The notes under the pieces: model-generated | The model's database searches: none | The model's input: the letters and a program-made list of their open reading frames with translations, nothing else | Told to the model about the DNA's origin: nothing | Program-made: the position numbers and the translations under genes | DNA from: CAVZVZ01 sp963778895 | GTDB lineage: Bacteria; Actinomycetota; Acidimicrobiia; Acidimicrobiales; Acidimicrobilacustridaceae | Length of the DNA: 64,000 bases | Direction of reading: 5' to 3' | NCBI GenBank assembly: GCA_963778895.1 | Contig: CAVZVZ010000001.1 | Span: 186,001-250,000, forward strand | Shown: piece after piece, positions 45,458 to 53,676 of the stretch | How the letters are laid out: the number at the start of each line of letters is the position of its first letter | How positions within the stretch are numbered: position 1 is the stretch's first letter

Positions 45458-46552
45458 ACGTCCTCGTCGTCAACGTCGGGTCGAGCTCCGTCAAGCTCGA
45501 CATCGTTGCCGCGGACGACACAGTGCTCCGAAGCCACGCGTCGGTCGGACCCGTCACCGCGTCCGACGTCGAACGATTTGCCCGCGCCGGTCCCGAGTTC
45601 TCGGCGATCGGCCATCGGATCGTGCACGGTGGTGATCGCTACCACTCGGCCGTCGTGATCGATGGCGCGGTGCTCACCGAGCTCGAGGAACTGTGCGATC
45701 TCGCGCCCCTGCACAACCCGCCCGCCATCGACCTCGTTCGCGCCCTGATGAAACGCGGTGGACAGCCGACCAACGTCGCGTGCTTCGACACGGCGTTCCA
45801 CTCGACGATGCCGGCCGCCGCGCGCACCTATGCCATCCCTCGAAAGTGGCGCGAGCAGTTCGGCATCAAACGCTTCGGCTTCCACGGCCTGAGTCACCAA
45901 TGGGCCTCGACGCGGGCCGCCGCCCTGATGGGCGAGCCCGATGACCAGCGCATAGTCACCTGCCACCTGGGCGCCGGCGCCTCGCTCGCCGCCGTGAGCG
46001 GCGGACGCTCGGTCGACACGACGATGGGCTTCACGCCCGTCGAAGGCCTGGTCATGGCCCAGAGATCCGGTGACGTCGACCCCGGGGCACTGGCGTGGCT
46101 CGCGAGCGCGTCACCACGTCGCGCCGAACGAGATCGATGATGCACTCAACCACACGTCGGGGCTCGTGGCGCTGGCCGGCACGGACGACATGCGCGCCGT
46201 GGTCGAGGCGTCGGCAAACGGTGACCCGGACGCGGTGCTCGCCCTCGACGTCTACACGCACCGATTGGTGAAGGGCATCGCCGCCATGGCCGCGGCCATG
46301 GGTGGAGTGGACGGTCTGGTGTTCACCGGGGGAGTGGGCGCCAACTCGCCGAGGGTTCGGGCCGGTGCAAGCGAGCGTCTCGGTTTCCTCGGCGTTGACA
46401 TCGACGGGGAGGGCAACGAACGGGTCGAAGGTGATGCCGAGATCAGCGCGGAGGGCGCGACGGTTCGAAGTTTCGTCGTGATCGCCCGCGAGGAGATCGA
46501 GATCGCTCGCCAGGTTCGGGCCGCACTCCGACCGACGACCGTCAGAGACTGA
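45454..46552 (+). CDS. ackA: Acetate kinase (frameshifted)
   Basis: Enzyme of about 365 residues converting acetyl-phosphate and ADP to acetate and ATP. VLVVNVGSSSVKLDIVAADD is the N-terminal phosphate loop. IGHRIVHGGDRY, AFHSTMPAAARTYAIP, FGFHGLSHQWAS and CHLGAGASLAAVSGGRSVDTTMGFTP are all family motifs. The second half has LVFTGGVGANSPRVRAG. An extra T at 46111 breaks the frame after WLASA; removal gives HHVAPNEIDDALNHTSGL. The GTG overlaps the xfp stop, so the pair forms the phosphoketolase-acetate kinase route. Confidence 0.92.
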
Positions 46553-46874
46553 AGATCCTCAGCGCGATGAAAAGGGCGAGTAGCCCGACGAGGATCACGG
46601 CCATCCACCATTCGGTGCGATCCGAACGGCGCGCGTCGCCGTAGTCGTCGTCCTCGTCGATCAGCTCGCTTGTGCCCTCTTCGAGCAACTCGCGCGCCCG
46701 ATCCAGATCGTCCTCGTCCACGAAGATGTCGAACGCGCCCACCGGATACAGGCTGTCGACATTGCCACCCTGAAGCTGCGCCAGAATCCCGTCCGCGCCG
46801 AGTCGGGCGACGAGGACCTTCGCCTCGAATCCGGACCGGGTGGTGGCCAGCGGCACCATGTGCAAGCCGTCCAA
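46542..46874 (-). CDS. DUF2007-like protein with C-terminal membrane helix
   Basis: A 110-residue protein. The first part (HMVPLATTRSGFEAKVLVARLGADGIL, then VGAFDIFVDEDDLDRARELLEE) is typical of the DUF2007 putative signal-transducing domain. An acidic linker (LIDEDDDYGD) and a terminal helix (WWMAVILVGLLALFIALRI) follow. TTG start is chosen because TAGCCT lies 7 nt upstream; an ATG in frame is 15 bases further. Its end overlaps the ackA end by 11 bases in a convergent arrangement. Confidence 0.7.
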   Translation of the reverse strand: MDGLHMVPLATTRSGFEAKVLVARLGADGILAQLQGGNVDSLYPVGAFDIFVDEDDLDRARELLEEGTSELIDEDDDYGDARRSDRTEWWMAVILVGLLALFIALRIFSL

Positions 46875-46881
46875 GGCCCTC

Positions 46882-46887
46882 AGGCTA
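46882..46887 (-). promoter_or_regulatory. -10 box for leaderless transcript from a TTG start
   Basis: On the minus strand TAGCCT lies 7 nt before TTG 46874. It forms a divergent pair with the pafA promoter. Confidence 0.5.
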
Positions 46888-46931
46888 GTTCCGCATCGGG
46901 GGACTGGCGCGTGCCGGGTGACCCCGACCGG

Positions 46932-46937
46932 TAGCGT
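46932..46937 (+). promoter_or_regulatory. -10 box for leaderless pafA transcript
   Basis: TAGCGT lies 8 nt before the pafA ATG. Confidence 0.55.
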
Positions 46938-46945
46938 GAGGCGCG

Positions 46946-48304
46946 ATGGAGCGCCGGATCTTCGGACTCGAGAACGAATACGGCGTGACCTGCACCCTCC
47001 GCGGCCAGCGCCGCCTGAGTCCGGACGAGGTCGCCCGCTACTTGTTCCGGCGTGTCGTCTCGTGGGGCCGCAGCAGCAACGTCTTCCTCGCCAACGGCGC
47101 TCGGCTCTATCTGGACGTCGGCTCGCACCCCGAATACGCCACGCCCGAATGCGATTCGATCTACGACCTCGTCGTCCACGACAAGGCGGGGGAGCGGATC
47201 CTCGAACAACTGCTCGCCAGCGCGGAGCAGCGACTGCGCGAAGAGGGCATCCGCGGGGTCATCTACCTGTTCAAGAACAACACCGACTCCGCCGGGAACA
47301 GCTACGGCTGCCACGAGAACTACCTCACCAGCCGCCGCGACGACTTCAGTCACTACGCCGAGGTGCTCATCCCTTTTCTGGTGAGCCGCCAGATCTACGC
47401 CGGCGCCGGCAAAGTCCTGCAAACGGCTCGGGGCGCCATGTACTGCATCAGCCAGCGCGCCGAGCACATCTGGGAGGGCGTCTCCAGCGCAACAACCCGC
47501 TCCCGGCCGATCATCAACACTCGCGACGAACCCCACGCCGATGCCGAGCGCTACCGCCGTCTCCACGTCATCGTGGGCGACTCCAACATGAGCGAGTACT
47601 CCACGTTCCTCAAGGTCGGCGCCTGCTCGATCCTGCTGCGCATGCTCGAGGAACCGTCCATCGTGCTCCGCGACATGACGCTCGAGAACCCGATTCGTGC
47701 CATCCGCGAGATCAGCCACGACATCACCTGCAAACGTCGGGTGCGTCTGGCCAACGGCCGCGAGATGACCGCCCTCGAGATCCAGAGCGAGTACCTGAGT
47801 CGTGCGCTGAAGTACGCGGAGCGTCGCGACCTCAGCCCGCTCGAAAAGCAAGCGCTCGGCATGTGGGAGCACTGCCTCACCCAACTCGACGTCGATCCGC
47901 TCAAACTCGATCGCGAAGTCGACTGGGTCATCAAGCACAACCTCATCGAGGCCTACCGCGAGAAGCACGACCTCCCACTCAGCCATCCGCGCGTCGCACT
48001 GCTCGATCTCCAGTACCACGACGTCAATCGCGACCGCGGCATCTTCTACAAGATGCAGGCTCGCGATCTCGTCGAGCGAGTCTGCAGCGACAGCGACATC
48101 GCCACGGCCGTCGAGACCCCGCCGCAGACCACGCGGGCCCGCTTGCGCGGCGAGTTCATCCGCCGCGCCAAGGAGCGCAAGCGCGACTACACCGTCGACT
48201 GGGTGCACCTGAAGCTCAACGATCAAGCGCAGCGCACGGTCCTCTGCAAGGACCCCTTCAAATCCCGCGACGAGCGGGTAGAGAAGCTCATCGCCAGCCT
48301 GTAG
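46946..48304 (+). CDS. pafA: Pup ligase PafA
   Basis: A 452-residue carboxylate-amine ligase that joins the gamma-carboxyl of Pup-Glu to substrate Lys. RRIFGLENEYGVTCTLRGQRRLSPDEV is the typical N-terminus. The nucleophilic Asp is in LYLDVGSHPEYATPECDS, and the ATP and Pup sites include YLFKNNTDSAGNSYGCHENYL and INTRDEPHADAERYRRLHV. It lacks the Dop-specific loop. The ATG is supported by a -10 box 8 nt upstream. It starts the pafA-pafB-pafC set. Confidence 0.97.
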   Translation: MERRIFGLENEYGVTCTLRGQRRLSPDEVARYLFRRVVSWGRSSNVFLANGARLYLDVGSHPEYATPECDSIYDLVVHDKAGERILEQLLASAEQRLREEGIRGVIYLFKNNTDSAGNSYGCHENYLTSRRDDFSHYAEVLIPFLVSRQIYAGAGKVLQTARGAMYCISQRAEHIWEGVSSATTRSRPIINTRDEPHADAERYRRLHVIVGDSNMSEYSTFLKVGACSILLRMLEEPSIVLRDMTLENPIRAIREISHDITCKRRVRLANGREMTALEIQSEYLSRALKYAERRDLSPLEKQALGMWEHCLTQLDVDPLKLDREVDWVIKHNLIEAYREKHDLPLSHPRVALLDLQYHDVNRDRGIFYKMQARDLVERVCSDSDIATAVETPPQTTRARLRGEFIRRAKERKRDYTVDWVHLKLNDQAQRTVLCKDPFKSRDERVEKLIASL

Positions 48305-48311
48305 TCGCCAT

Positions 48312-48317
48312 TAGTCT
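48312..48317 (+). promoter_or_regulatory. -10 box for leaderless pafB transcript
   Basis: TAGTCT lies 7 nt before GTG 48325, just after the pafA stop. Confidence 0.5.
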
Positions 48318-48324
48318 CCGCACG

Positions 48325-49269
48325 GTGGACAAGCTCGAGCGGCTGTTGAACCTCACGGCGGCGTTGCTCCACACGTCGCGTCCGCTCACCGCCGAGGAGA
48401 TCCGCGAGCGGGTGCCGGGCTATCCCGACAACCTCGTCGCCTTCCGACGCACCTTCGAGCGAGACAAGGACGACCTACGCGAGATGGGCATCCCGCTCGC
48501 AGTCGAGTCGGTCGAATCCGAGGAACGCCCGGTCGACGGCTACCGCATTCACGAGAGCGACTACTACTTGCGCGACCCGGGCCTGGAACCGGACGAGTTG
48601 GCCGCTTTGAACCTCGCCCTCTCGGCCGTGCGACTCGACGGCGTGCAGGGCGTGGAAGTGCTCTGGAAGCTGGGCGGTGTCGTGACCGACACACCGGACG
48701 CTCCGACAGCGATGGCGGCGCTGCCGTCGGACCCCACGCTCGTGCCGATCTTCAGCGGCATCGTCGACCGCCGGACCGCGACCTTCCGCTATGAGGGCGC
48801 CGAACGAACGGTGGAGCGAACCATCGAGCCCTACCGCCTCGACTTCCGGCGGGGGCGTTGGTACGTGAGCGGGCTCGACCGGTTGACCGACGACGAGCGC
48901 GTGTTCCGGCTCGACCGCATCGACGGTGCCGTGGCTCTGGGTGAGCCCGGCAGCTTCGAACGACCTGACGAGCCCGGTGCGGGTCCGGCCGAACCGTGGG
49001 AGTTCGGTGACGACGAGCCCGTCGTGGCGCGCCTGCTCGTGGACGGCGAACACGCGGTGTGGGCCGAACAGGCTCTGGGCCGCGATGCCGCGGTGGAGGA
49101 GCGACCCGACGGTTCGGTCGTGTTCGAAGTCGCGGTCAGCCACTGGCCTGCGTTTCGCTCCTTCGTGGCCGCGTTCCTCGAACACGCCGAGGTCCTCGGA
49201 CCACCTTCCTTGCGCGCCGACATGGTCACGTGGCTCGAAGCCATTCGCGACACGGAGGTGGCGCGATGA
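48325..49269 (+). CDS. pafB: WYL-domain transcription factor PafB
   Basis: A 314-residue protein with an N-terminal winged HTH (DKLERLLNLTAALLHTSRPLTAEEIRERV) and a WYL ligand domain (IEPYRLDFRRGRWYVSGLDRLTDDERVFRLDRI), then a WCX-type extension. In mycobacteria PafB with PafC forms the SOS-independent DNA damage response activator. GTG 48325 is chosen by the -10 box and start of the HTH. Encoded directly after pafA and overlapping pafC by ATGA. Confidence 0.93.
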   Translation: MDKLERLLNLTAALLHTSRPLTAEEIRERVPGYPDNLVAFRRTFERDKDDLREMGIPLAVESVESEERPVDGYRIHESDYYLRDPGLEPDELAALNLALSAVRLDGVQGVEVLWKLGGVVTDTPDAPTAMAALPSDPTLVPIFSGIVDRRTATFRYEGAERTVERTIEPYRLDFRRGRWYVSGLDRLTDDERVFRLDRIDGAVALGEPGSFERPDEPGAGPAEPWEFGDDEPVVARLLVDGEHAVWAEQALGRDAAVEERPDGSVVFEVAVSHWPAFRSFVAAFLEHAEVLGPPSLRADMVTWLEAIRDTEVAR

Positions 49270-50208
49270 ACCGCGTGCCCGCCAGCGCGCGCCTGCGCCG
49301 CATGCTGTCCATCCTCCCGTGGTTGATGTCCCAACCCGACGGCGCGTCCATCGACGACCTCTGCCGTCGATTCGACCTCACGCGCGAACAGCTCCTCGCC
49401 GATCTCGACATCGTCTGGATGGTCGGCGTCTATCCGTACAGCCCCGACACGCTCGTCGAGGTGGTGGTCGACGGTGACCACGTCGCGGTTCACTTCGCCG
49501 ACTACTTCCGGCGGCCCCTTGCGGATGACACCCGATCAGGCGTTGGCCATCGTCGCGACGGGCCGAAGCCTCGCGAGCCTGCCCGGCACCGATCCCGATG
49601 GACCCCTGTCGCGTGCGATCGCGAAGGTCGCAGCCGTGCTCGGCGTCGACCCCGCGACGATCGAGGTCGACCTGGGCGAAGCCACCGCGGCCACGCTCGA
49701 TCTCCTCCGTCGAGCCGTGGACGACCATCGACAAGTCGAGCTCGACTACTACAGCTACGGCCGCGACGAACGCACGCACAGGTCGGTCGATCCACACCGG
49801 GTCTACGCCGATCAAGGCCAGTGGTACCTCGAGGCCTACTGCCACCTCACCGACGACGAGCGCATCTTTCGCGTCGATCGCATTCGCGCCGCGACCCTGC
49901 TCGACGAGACGTTCGAGGCACCGGCGGACGTCCCGTCGTTGGGCCTGTTCCGCGCCGAAGCCGATACGCCGCGAGTCACGCTCGATCTCAGCGCCGACGC
50001 GCGCTGGGTCGTCGAGCAGTACCCGGTCGAATCGACCGAGGAGCTCGCCGACGGGGGACTGCGAGTGCGGCTCGCCATCTCGGCCCGACCGTGGCTCGAA
50101 CGGCTCCTCGTCCGTCTCGGGCCCGACGCGCGGGTGGTCGAGACGGCCGCCGAGCTGGCCGACGCCGGACCCGACGCCGCGGCCCGGATGTTGGCCCGCT
50201 ACCGCTGA
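49266..50208 (+). CDS. pafC: WYL-domain transcription factor PafC (frameshifted)
   Basis: Paralog of PafB of about 313 residues. It begins ASARLRRMLSILPWLMSQPDGASIDDLCRRFDLTREQLL, a HTH, and has the WYL part (VELDYYSYGRDERTHRSVDPHRVYADQGQWYLEAYCHL). CCCC at 49515-49518 should be CCC; then RRPL-RMTPDQALAIVATG is continuous. ATGA overlap with pafB. It is the PafB partner in the DNA damage response. Confidence 0.92.
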
Positions 50209-50312
50209 AATGTTCCCCGCCCCGCGTTCTGACTCCGCCAGGCCTTCGAGTACCCTCCACAAGCCGTGCCTGCCCGCCCCCCGAGCCACCCTGTGATCGG
50301 AGATACGGACGA

Positions 50313-50943
50313 ATGTCCACCCCGATGACCTCGACCCCCGAGTCGCCCGACACGCCCGAGACGCCGGAAGGCGACGCCGTCGAACCCGACGAAGAAGTCG
50401 ACGCGTACCCGTTCCATCATCGAATGGGTCGTGGTGATCGGCGGAGCCCTTGTCGTCGCGCTGCTCATCAAGGCGTTTCTCATACAGGCCTTCTACATCC
50501 CGTCCGAGTCGATGGTGCCCACGCTCAAGATCGGTGACCGGGTACTCGTCAACAAGCTCAGCTACGACCTGCACGACGTCAACCGCGGCGACCTCATCGT
50601 GTTCGAGCGCCCCCCGGGCGAGACCGACGAGAGCGTCAAGGACCTGATCAAGCGCGTCGTGGGCTTGCCGGGTGATCAGATCGTGATCAAGAACAACTCG
50701 GTGTACATCAACGGCGAGCCGCTCGACGAGAGCTACCTACCGACCGGCACGCTCACCAAGCAGGGCCGGCTCGATTGCGAGGACTCGTCACCATGCGTCG
50801 TACCCGACGATTCGGTCTGGGTCATGGGTGACAACCGAGAACATTCCTACGACAGTCGTTACTTCGGGCCCATCAAGTCGGACACCATCGTGGGGCGAGC
50901 GTTCTTGCGGATCTGGCCCCTCGGCAGCATCGGTTTCATGTAG
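50313..50943 (+). CDS. lepB: Signal peptidase I (frameshifted near N-terminus)
   Basis: Membrane protease of about 209 residues that removes Sec and Tat signal peptides. The N-terminal tail is Pro/Glu/Thr-rich and cytoplasmic, then IIEWVVVIGGALVVALLIKAFLIQAFYI is the anchor. Catalytic Ser is in YIPSESMVPTL and Lys in DLIKRVVGLPGD; GDNREHSYDSRYFGPI is box E. The frame breaks at about 50403-50407 and one base too many there separates the tail from the anchor. ATG 50313 follows GGAG. A TACCCT at 50251-50256 could be a leadered promoter. Confidence 0.9.
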
Positions 50944-50960
50944 CGCGCACGCGCGCGCCC

Positions 50961-51673
50961 TCACGAACCTGCGATCGCGGCCATCATGCGATCGACGTGA
51001 TCGCTGAACACTCCGTCCATGCCCGCGTCGAGCATCTCGTTCAGCACTCGCTCGAACTGGCAGTCCCAGGCCAAGGTGAGGATCCCGAAGCGGTGGAACA
51101 GCGCGACGTGACCGCCGTTCCAGTCGGAGTGGTGCAGGTTCACCGCATCGATACCTGCCGCCGCGAGCTCGGCCGCCCGGCGCTCGGCGCCGTCCTTCAT
51201 GAGCCGCAGCCGGGTCGAGTCCACGAGCTTCGCCGTCGAGCGTGAGCTCCCGCCACGTCGCCACGAGCCGCCAGTCGGGATGGCAGAGCCACAGCCGCTC
51301 CTCGGCCTCGGAGCCGACCTCGCGGGCCACCCGGACCACCTCGTCGACCGCCGCGTCGTCCTTGATGTCGAGCGAGAGCTCGAAGCCGGTGCCGCACGTC
51401 TCGTACAGCTCGAGCAGGGTCGGGATGTGAGCGGGGAGCTCGGCCCGGGTCACGCTGGAGATCGGGCGGCGGCGCAACCGCCCTCCGACCACGCCGTCGT
51501 GGTCCAGCACCGCCTGGCCGTCCGCGGTCAGCCAGACATCGCTTTCGAGACCGGTCGCCGCCCAAGCGCCGCGCCAGCTGAAAGGCTTCCAGCGTGTTCT
51601 CGGGTGCATGGGCGCGAGCGCCGCGGTGCGCGAAGCCGATGGGCTCGTCGCGCAACGAAGGGAGGCGGGACAT
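50961..51673 (-). CDS. Glycerophosphodiester phosphodiesterase (frameshifted twice)
   Basis: TIM-barrel phosphodiesterase of about 236 residues that splits glycerophosphodiesters to glycerol-3-phosphate and an alcohol. FAHRGARAHAPENTLEAFQLA is the catalytic and metal motif, followed in the next frame by GLESDVWLTADGQAVLDHDG, and FELSLDIKDD. The last part is FGILTLAWDCQ with DAGMDGVFSDHVDRM. Two breaks at about 51559 and 51234 are each repaired by removing one G. It converges with lepB and has no signal peptide. Confidence 0.85.
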
Positions 51674-51828
51674 CCCCGAATCCTCGCCCTGGTGGTCATC
51701 GACGCGCCAGCCGACCACGCTGCGTGAGATAGGCCGAGAATTTGGTTCAAACGGCCCACCACCTGGGCCTCAAGCGATTCTTCGACCCGGTCGATGCCTT
51801 CACCAGCAGGGACGGAGGGGGTCAAGAA

Positions 51829-52167
51829 ATGGCGACAATACGTGCTAGTTGCAGCGAATGCGGCGACGTGGAACTGACGACTGCGGACGTTCATGTCCGG
51901 GTCTGTGCGGCGGACAACCAGGGCAGCTATCTGTTCCGGTGCCCGCTCTGTGCGATGACGGTGGTCAAGCCGGCCGAAGCTCGAACGATCGATCTGCTCG
52001 TGGCATCAGGTGTGTCCTACGAGACGTGGACCCCACCGCTCGAGCTGTCCGAACCCCGAGGCTCGGGATCGCCGATCAGCCACGACGAGCTGATCGACTT
52101 CCATGACCTCCTGCAGGACGAGACCCAGGTGTGGGACGCGCTCGCGACCACGCCCGGTCGGGGCTGA
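51829..52167 (+). CDS. Hypothetical protein with a zinc ribbon
   Basis: A 112-residue protein. The opening ATIRASCSECGDVELTTADV and later YLFRCPLCAMTVVKPA provide two CxxC pairs, so a small zinc-ribbon fold is likely. The C-terminal half is acidic (SHDELIDFHDLLQDETQVWDAL). ATG 51829 follows GGAGGGGGT, a good ribosome-binding site, and is preferred to an in-frame start 87 bases upstream. The family is unknown to me. Confidence 0.7.
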   Translation: MATIRASCSECGDVELTTADVHVRVCAADNQGSYLFRCPLCAMTVVKPAEARTIDLLVASGVSYETWTPPLELSEPRGSGSPISHDELIDFHDLLQDETQVWDALATTPGRG

Positions 52168-52222
52168 GCTCTCTCGCTCGCCCGACTGGCGGGCGCTCCG
52201 GAGTTCGGTGGCTCACGGGCAG

Positions 52223-52228
52223 TAACGT
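52223..52228 (+). promoter_or_regulatory. -10 box for a small membrane protein gene
   Basis: TAACGT lies 8 nt before GTG 52237. Confidence 0.45.
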
Positions 52229-52236
52229 GACCCGAC

Positions 52237-52461
52237 GTGGGCTTCGGCACAGCACTGGCGCTCGTTCTCCTCGTGGTCGCCTCCGGCGGCCTGCTCCTCG
52301 AGTCGAGACGATCGCGACGGGAGGTCGATCGGCTGTCCTCGTCGATCGAGCGGCTGCGGCTCCTGCGTCAGGCCCTCGACCGCCTCCGCCTCGAGGCCTC
52401 ATCGACCAGGGACTCGACCGACATCACGACCGACGTCTTCGCGCACTGGGCCCGTCGGTAG
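52237..52461 (+). CDS. Small single-pass coiled-coil membrane protein
   Basis: A 74-residue protein with one N-terminal helix (TALALVLLVVASGGLLLE) and a charged coiled-coil (RREVDRLSSSIERLRLLRQALDRLRLE). No family is recognised. It lies directly before tatA; its TAG stop is part of the tatA -10 box. Confidence 0.6.
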   Translation: MGFGTALALVLLVVASGGLLLESRRSRREVDRLSSSIERLRLLRQALDRLRLEASSTRDSTDITTDVFAHWARR

Positions 52462-52464
52462 ACT
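52459..52464 (+). promoter_or_regulatory. -10 box for tatA overlapping a stop codon
   Basis: TAGACT lies 6 nt before the tatA ATG. Its TAG is the stop of the preceding gene. Confidence 0.55.
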
Positions 52465-52470
52465 CGGCCC

Positions 52471-52830
52471 ATGTTCAACGTCGGGGGCGGTGAGCTCCTC
52501 GTCATCTTGCTCATTGCCCTGCTGGTTCTCGGTCCCGAGCGGCTGCCCGGCTTCGCCAAGAAGGCCGGCAAGGTGATGGGCGACATTCGCCGGGTCTCCC
52601 AGGGCTTCCAGACCGAGATCCGTCAGGCCATGGATTTCGACGACAAGCCCACGCCTGCTCGACCAGCCGCCCCGTCGACGCCTCGGCTCGTCGAGCCGCC
52701 CGCTCCACCCGGTGCGCCGATCGACACGACCGCTACCGATTCGACGCCGCCGACCACTCCGGCTCCGCCGACGACTTCCGCACCGGAGGCCAACGGCGAT
52801 GAATCAGCCAGCGGCACCAGCGCCGCTTGA
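52471..52830 (+). CDS. tatA: Twin-arginine translocase subunit TatA
   Basis: A 119-residue pore-forming subunit of the Tat export system. The N-terminal helix is GGELLVILLIALLVLGPERLPGF, with the LGPERLPG hinge, then the amphipathic helix AKKAGKVMGDIRRVSQGF. The tail is Pro/Thr-rich and long. TatB-like traits (ERLPGFAKKAGK) are shared with TatA in actinobacteria. The ATG has a -10 box 6 nt upstream. tatC follows. Confidence 0.92.
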   Translation: MFNVGGGELLVILLIALLVLGPERLPGFAKKAGKVMGDIRRVSQGFQTEIRQAMDFDDKPTPARPAAPSTPRLVEPPAPPGAPIDTTATDSTPPTTPAPPTTSAPEANGDESASGTSAA

Positions 52831-52876
52831 TCCCGGACCCGCGTGAGTCCCGGAACCCGATGAGTTGTCCAACCCC

Positions 52877-53671
52877 ATGAGTCTCGACGAGCCCGAGATC
52901 GACGAGGTCGACGAGTCCGCCGGCGGCCGGATGACGATCTGGGAGCACCTCGCCGAGCTCCGATCCCGCCTGATGAAGATGCTCGTCGCCATCGCGGCGG
53001 CGGCGGTCATCGGCTGGATCACCTTCCCGTACGTGCTGTCGTTCCTGCAGCGGCCCTACTGCGACATCCAACCCAACTGCGATCTGCTCGCGCTCGATCC
53101 GCTCGAGCCGTTCATGGTTCGCCTCAAGGTGTCCGCCTACATCGGTATCGCCCTCGCCATGCCCGTGATCCTCTACCAGATCTGGCGCTTCGTCACCCCC
53201 GGGCTCTACCCGCACGAGAAGCGGTACGCGCTGCCCTTCGTGTTGAGCTCGATGGTGCTGTTCGTCTTCGGCGCCACGCTCGCCTACGTCACGCTCAATC
53301 CCGCGCTGACCTTCCTCAACAGCATTGCCGGCGAGACGATCGAGACGCAGTACGCGCCCGACAAGTACGTCACGCTGATCCTGTACATGATGCTGGCGTT
53401 CGGCGCGGCCTTCGAGTTCCCCGTGTTGCTCGTAGCCCTACAACTGATCGGCGTGCTGTCGCCCCGGCAGCTCCTCGGATGGTGGCGGCCGGCGATCGTG
53501 ATCATCGCGGTGATCGCGGCGGTGATCACCCCGAGTCAGGATCCGATCAGCATGCTCGCGCTGTTCGTACCGATGACGATCCTCTACTTCGGTGCGATCG
53601 GCATTGGCGCCATGGTGAGCTGGCGACGGCGGAAGAAGGCCGCCAAGACTCCGGTCGGTTCGAGTACCTGA
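52877..53671 (+). CDS. tatC: Twin-arginine translocase subunit TatC
   Basis: A 264-residue six-helix membrane protein that recognises twin-arginine signal peptides. MTIWEHLAELRSRLMKML is the cytoplasmic signature near the start, with LEPFMVRLKVSAYIGIALAMPV, YQIWRFVTPGLYPHEKRY and later FGAAFEFPVLLVALQLIGV. The end is Lys/Arg-rich. ATG 52877 is preferred to TTG 52865. It is in one run with tatA and helY, as in Mycobacterium. Confidence 0.93.
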   Translation: MSLDEPEIDEVDESAGGRMTIWEHLAELRSRLMKMLVAIAAAAVIGWITFPYVLSFLQRPYCDIQPNCDLLALDPLEPFMVRLKVSAYIGIALAMPVILYQIWRFVTPGLYPHEKRYALPFVLSSMVLFVFGATLAYVTLNPALTFLNSIAGETIETQYAPDKYVTLILYMMLAFGAAFEFPVLLVALQLIGVLSPRQLLGWWRPAIVIIAVIAAVITPSQDPISMLALFVPMTILYFGAIGIGAMVSWRRRKKAAKTPVGSST

Positions 53672-53676
53672 CGACG

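Noticed and set aside
46840..49269. An 809-codon frame that would fuse a pafA-region product to PafB
   Set aside because: The part before 48325 is an Arg/Pro-rich shadow of pafA in another frame. A -10 box and a GTG mark the real PafB start.
5618..50431. Programmed +1 frameshifting as a biological mechanism
   Set aside because: The sites share no common slippery sequence, stop codon or structure, and they affect unrelated genes at random positions. Read error explains them better, so this is kept only as the alternative to test.
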